This document shows positions 7,344 through 10,582 of a DNA stretch of 10,582 nt, piece after piece. Within the stretch, counting starts at the first letter, position 1. Every line of letters starts with the position of its first letter. The DNA comes from Neocallimastix lanati (nom. inval.). Taxonomy: Eukaryota; Neocallimastigomycota; Neocallimastigomycetes; Neocallimastigales; Neocallimastigaceae. A program made the position numbers and the translations under genes. The notes below the pieces were generated by a model. It ran no database searches. It was not told the DNA's origin and was given only the letters and a program-made list of their open reading frames with translations. The DNA lies in assembly GCA_016946835.1 (NCBI GenBank), contig JACVTC010000738.1, forward strand, positions 1 to 10,582, read 5' to 3'.

Positions 7344-8417
7344 TATAATAATATATTTGTAATTATAAATTATAATAATTTATAATAACAATATAACAAA
7401 TATATTATTATGGTAAATTTATATATGAAAATATTTTATTTATACCTGATGAAATCTCATCTTTAATTCTTTTAATCATAGTTAATGCTTTAATTGCTTC
7501 TGGACTGGTTATTTCTGGAAATGGTTCATTTATTGAATTTCTAAATGAATATATAAATTCATATATAGAACAAGTACCTGTTTCTGTATCTGTGAAATTT
7601 TATTTGACAATTTTATATATATATATATATATATTTATTTATAAATAATATAAATTTTGTTTGAAGGCTATAATACTACATTATAAATTATTTAAATTAA
7701 ATAAATAAAAAAAAAATTTACATACAAGAAAATAATCCGTTATAACCCACAACATTAGTATTATTAGCTTTATGTTCTTCTTTTAAAATATATTTACTCG
7801 TATTTAATAATTCATCCCATGTTTTTGGGATTGTTTTATTATACTTATTTAATAATTCATGATTATAGTATAAAACAGTTGAATCTATAATTACGGGCTA
7901 TACATAAATAATATATATATATATATATTTTTAAAACATAAAATTAAATATTTAGATAATTAACTTTTATTTAAAATTTTAAATATTTTATATAATATAT
8001 ATATATATATTTTTTTTTTATTACCAGTCCCACCAATTTATCTTTATATAGACTTGTTTTACTTAAAATATTATCTGAATATAAATTAATATGTTCATTT
8101 GGTAACAATTCTTTTAAATTTAGTAAGTGTGGTCCATACCTTCTTGAAAAAATATTATCATAAAATATTATATCATATTTTGGGGAATGTCTATTAAAAA
8201 GTATATCCAACTGAGATTCATAGTCACCAACATTATTTGTCGAATTAATTCTTGAATAATAATTGAAGTGTAAAGTTATATTTAAATTATTTTCTTTTGA
8301 ATAATTATTAAATTTATTAATCATTGGAGTATATAAAATACATGCTCCAGTTTCAGAAAAACCAATAATATTTATAATTACAGCATAACAATATTCTAAA
8401 GCAATTATTAATTTTTA

Positions 8418-8448
<31 letters not shown>

Positions 8449-8592
8449 GTTATTCATTATTTATATATAAACTTTTTTATTTTGATATTTTTTTAATACT
8501 AAAAGAATAAATAATCTAATACCATAATAACTAGGAAAGATTATAAAAAAAAGAATTATAAAAAATCTAAAAAATATATTAATTCCTTTCAT
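5742..8592 (-). CDS. Class C GPCR-like receptor with sugar-binding-protein ectodomain
   Basis: Five exons (8592-8523, 8395-8025, 7897-7726, 7589-7446, 7180-5742) join in phase (1, 0, 1, 1) into 731 codons with no internal stop. Residues 1-28 are a signal peptide (MKGINIFFRFFIILFF..., probable cleavage after YCYA). Residues 29 to about 420 resemble bacterial family-1 sugar-binding proteins: KYDIIFYDNIF, KDKLVGLPVIIDSTVLYYN, PKTWDEL (171-177), GTCSIYEF, EGISGSIIGGYNVGINKY (about 296-313) and TSKEMQK. Seven helices follow at about 427-451, 461-481, 496-520, 535-553, 586-605, 615-634 and 645-669. Cys493 at the start of helix 3 and Cys572 in the second outer loop fit the class C disulphide, and EPLLISIGF fits class C helix 3. 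The cytoplasmic tail (670-731) is Ser/Asn-rich. The start has A at -3 and is the only upstream ATG that gives a signal peptide in phase. Likely a plasma-membrane sensor of extracellular sugar or a similar ligand, signalling through G proteins; the ligand is inference. Confidence 0.92.
7181..7445 (-). other. Receptor intron 4
   Basis: Minus-strand GTATAAATAA donor at 7445 and TTAATAG acceptor ending at 7181; 265 bp, phase 1. Splicing rebuilds a Asp codon and gives DEISSDDIFQMDEQF. It contains an (AT)n tract (about 7196-7219) and the (TAA)18 array, which explain why it is twice the length of the other introns. Confidence 0.9.
7289..7342. repeat. (TAA)18 microsatellite in intron 4
   Basis: Uninterrupted TAA trinucleotide array of 54 bp, preceded at 7268-7284 by the complementary (TTA)n run, so that about 15 bp at the left edge can fold back. 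It lies wholly within an intron. Confidence 0.95.
7590..7725 (-). other. Receptor intron 3
   Basis: Minus-strand GTATGTAAAT donor and TTTCACAG acceptor; 136 bp, phase 1. The junction reads GYNGLFS-YTETGTCSIYEF, in agreement with the ectodomain family. It contains an (AT)n tract near 7615-7633. Confidence 0.9.
7898..8024 (-). other. Receptor intron 2
   Basis: Minus-strand GTAATAAAAA donor and TATGTATAG acceptor; 127 bp, phase 0. Splicing joins KDKLVGL to PVIIDSTVLYY. Unspliced, the upstream exon would read into Lys/Ile/Tyr-rich AT repeat and stop near 7971. It holds two (AT)n tracts (about 7910-7927 and 7994-8010). Confidence 0.9.
8396..8522 (-). other. Receptor intron 1
   Basis: Minus-strand GTATTAGATT donor and TTGCTTTAG acceptor; 127 bp, phase 1. 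It separates the hydrophobic signal-peptide exon from the ectodomain and rebuilds a Glu codon (residue 24). An alternative in-phase donor GTTATT at 8531 would shorten exon 1 by three codons and is less likely. The intron contains (ATT)10. Confidence 0.75.
8418..8447. repeat. (ATT)10 microsatellite in intron 1
   Basis: Thirty bp of uninterrupted ATT trinucleotide, located between the donor and acceptor of receptor intron 1. Confidence 0.95.
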
Positions 8593-8638
8593 TTTTTCAA
8601 TATATATATAAATTGATAAATATAATAGATATAACGTA

Positions 8639-8675
<37 letters not shown>
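8639..8675. repeat. T12-A25 homopolymer switch
   Basis: Twelve T are followed directly by twenty-five A, a loopless 12-bp foldback about 50 bp upstream of the receptor start. It resembles the T17-A31 junction at 2115-2162. Confidence 0.9.
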
Positions 8676-8676
<1 letters not shown>

Positions 8677-8768
8677 CGTTGAATATTATTTTATTATTTT
8701 ATTACTTTATTATTTAAATTTATTTTTTTTTTTTTTTTATTATTTTATTTTAAATTTATTTCAAAAAA

Positions 8769-8785
<17 letters not shown>

Positions 8786-8815
<30 letters not shown>
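8786..8815. repeat. (AT)15 microsatellite
   Basis: Uninterrupted AT dinucleotides following an A-tract of more than 20 bases, at the left edge of repeat R2 and upstream of the receptor gene. Confidence 0.95.
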
Positions 8816-8818
<3 letters not shown>

Positions 8819-8821
8819 ATA

Positions 8822-9653
8822 AATAATTATAATTTTTAATGAATATATAAAAATGATATATTAAAACATTAAATCTAAAAAAGTAAACACTATTTAAAAT
8901 TATTAAAAAAAAAAAATTAAATTGATTTAAAAAATTTAAATTTTAAAATTTATGAAAACTTTTTAAAGAAATGTGATTTTAATTCTATTAAAAAAAAAAA
9001 AAAAAAAAAAAAAATTATTAAGAATTTTAAATCTTTTAAAAAGAAAAAAAGAATTATAAAGAATTTTAAATCTTTAAAATAAAAAAAAAAAAATTCAAAT
9101 AATGAATTATTCATTATTTAACTTTTATTATATTTATATTATTTAATGTAATTATAATTTAAATTCAATGCAGATTATAAAAAAATAATATGTAAAATGG
9201 TATAAAATAATATTCTTTTTTGTACTACTTTATTATTATATATAATATATATTATTTATACAACAATTATATCATGACTACTATGATTTTTTATAATTGA
9301 GAAAAAAAAAATACATATATATATATAAATAAATATATTAAAAGGGATGAATTAATTTTTTATTAAATACATATAAATAAATAAAAAAAAATAATAATGA
9401 TAATTTCCCAATTTTTTCCAATAATAAACTTAAAAAATAATTAATTATAACTATTACACACTATATATATATATATATATTTTAAAAAAAATTCATATTT
9501 TTTTTTAAGATTATTTTATTCAATTATTAATACTTTAATATCTAAAATCTAAATGAACTTAAGAAATTTGAATATTTATTTAAAATTTTCTAATGTATTT
9601 TAATGTATAATTAATAAAATTTAAAATATTTTAATATTTTGATTACTTTTTTA

Positions 9654-9686
<33 letters not shown>

Positions 9687-9997
9687 TAATTTTATATATA
9701 TATATATATTAATATCTATTTATAAATCTAAATATATTAATAAGTTCTTTGTTTTTAATAGCATTATAATAAAATATTTGATCAATAAAGATCATCATAT
9801 ATTAAACATTATTAATGACTACTTTGAAATTTTCAATTGAAAAGTTTTAAGTCCTTTAAATCATTGTTTATATATAACACTACCTTTTTAATAACAGTTG
9901 CTAAAGAAATTGGTGAACTAATACAACCAATAAAAAGCCAATATAATAATTCTGTGTTCTGAAAATTGGTTTTAACTTTTTTAAAAATTTAAATCCA
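8822..9997 (+). repeat. Diverged direct repeat, copy R2
   Basis: Same-orientation counterpart of R1 (about 1708-3525), sharing the same ordered landmarks, for example aaagtaaacact (8881), ttattcattatttaactttt (9108), attcttttttgtactactt (9211), catgactac (9274) and aatacaaccaataaaaagc (9921). It keeps an uninterrupted site near 8952 where R1 has element A. It has its own additions: an A-tract near 8990-9014 with a 39-bp tandem repeat of agaattttaaatcttt (9021 and 9060), and a long T-tract near 9657-9684. It lies upstream of the receptor gene. Confidence 0.85.
9769..9962 (+). pseudogene. Decayed coding remnant in repeat R2
   Basis: The frame from 9769 reads IKYLINKDHHILNIINDYFE and on to TGA at 9838. 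A second, overlapping frame, 9828-9962, reads 44 codons including FLITVAKEIGELIQPIKSQ and ends YNNSVF then TGA. Both correspond to the R1 remnant at 3194-3467, but in R2 the second frame extends seven codons further (IKS is followed by QYNNSVF rather than a stop). The part matching R1 3194-3285 is missing. The family is unknown. Confidence 0.55.
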
Positions 9998-10405
9998 ATT
10001 AATTTTATATTATTTTTAAAAACAAAATAAAAATATTAAAAATTATTTAGTAGTTCATATTTATTTTAATAATAATATATTTCGAATTACATTTAATTCA
10101 GTAAATTTATTAATTATTTCTAAAATAAAAAAAAAAATTCTATTAATATTTAAGCAGCAAATATTATATAGATTATACACAATATTTTAACTAATTTATA
10201 TGTAAATTGCATATTTAATTATTCAATTTAATATACATTATATATATATTTTAGTGTAGCACAGTAATACAATATAAACTCATAATTATATTATTATTAT
10301 AATAATACAAGAGTCTTCTTTTAATTAACTTATTATCTATTTATAGAAGACATACCATTATTATCATAAAGGTAATTATTAGTATTATTATTTGAATAAT
10401 GATGG

Positions 10406-10442
<37 letters not shown>

Positions 10443-10582
10443 TATTAATTATATAAACAGTTAACATAATATAAATATTATCAAATTTAATTTAATATAT
10501 TAATTTACAAATATACTATATATTTATATTAATTAAGATTTTGAAGAATATAAAAAAAAATTATAATAAATATACTTTGTAC
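9998..10582. other. AT-rich stretch without a recognised gene
   Basis: No reading frame rises above the background. An (AT)13 tract follows A14 at 10406-10446. A short stretch near 10270-10400 has slightly higher complexity (for example agaagacataccatt), but its translations on either strand are short and low-complexity, so I make no gene call. Confidence 0.55.

Larger units (their letters stand above)
8593..8821. promoter_or_regulatory. Presumed receptor upstream region
   Basis: This stretch lies between the receptor start codon (8592, minus strand) and repeat R2, and must contain the promoter unless transcription starts inside R2. It consists of a T12-A25 switch (8639-8675), T- and A-rich tracts around 8725-8785, and an (AT)15 tract (8786-8815). 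No specific binding site can be identified. Poly(dA:dT) tracts commonly exclude nucleosomes at fungal promoters, but that role here is inference. Confidence 0.35.

Noticed and set aside
7971-8324. A separate 117-residue protein starting at ATG 8324 (minus)
   Set aside because: Its last residues are translated (AT)n from intron 2, and its first Met is internal to the ectodomain (residue 48). It is exon 2 of the receptor plus read-through.
10270-10400. Possible coding relic of slightly higher complexity near the right end
   Set aside because: Translations are short, low in complexity (Asn/Ile/Tyr runs) and interrupted, and there is no second copy to test frame conservation.

Overview
The window is extremely AT-rich eukaryotic DNA, full of A/T homopolymers, (TA)n tracts and short tandem repeats. 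The one intact gene has short GT-AG introns, and several decayed coding relics are visible as islands of protein-like sequence. The gene families and base composition point to an anaerobic gut fungus (Neocallimastigomycota). The receptor type and the AAA-ATPase-like/PD-(D/E)XK relic are both families I know to be expanded in that phylum. I cannot name a genus or species.

Layout. 1-1383: non-coding AT-rich DNA with a 54-bp minisatellite at 787-1002. 1384-1554 (-): C-terminal part of a LIM zinc-finger domain with no visible start. About 1708-3525: copy R1 of a diverged repeat whose second copy, R2, lies at about 8822-9997 in the same orientation. R1 carries a 466-bp poly(A)-tailed insertion with 14-bp target-site duplications (TSDs); R2 keeps the corresponding uninterrupted site. 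About 3590-4515 (-): a decayed multi-exon gene I do not recognise, broken by stops, a homopolymer and a 109-bp structured, poly(A)-tailed retroposon with 15-bp TSDs. 4642-5310 (+): a dead AAA-ATPase-like gene with a C-terminal PD-(D/E)XK nuclease domain, missing catalytic residues. 5377-5541 (+): another small relic. 5742-8592 (-): the intact gene. After R2, 9998-10582 holds no recognisable gene.

The intact gene is longer than any single open frame suggests. Five exons (8592-8523, 8395-8025, 7897-7726, 7589-7446, 7180-5742) join in phase to give 731 codons. They encode a signal peptide, a bacterial-type sugar-binding-protein ectodomain, seven membrane helices of the class C GPCR type, and a Ser/Asn-rich cytoplasmic tail. 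It is probably a surface sensor for an extracellular small molecule, plausibly a sugar or oligosaccharide.

The rest reads as a gene graveyard. Retroposition (two TSD-flanked insertions), repeat dispersal or segmental duplication (R1/R2), homopolymer growth and point decay have eroded at least four other coding sequences around the receptor. No operon-like organisation is expected or seen.
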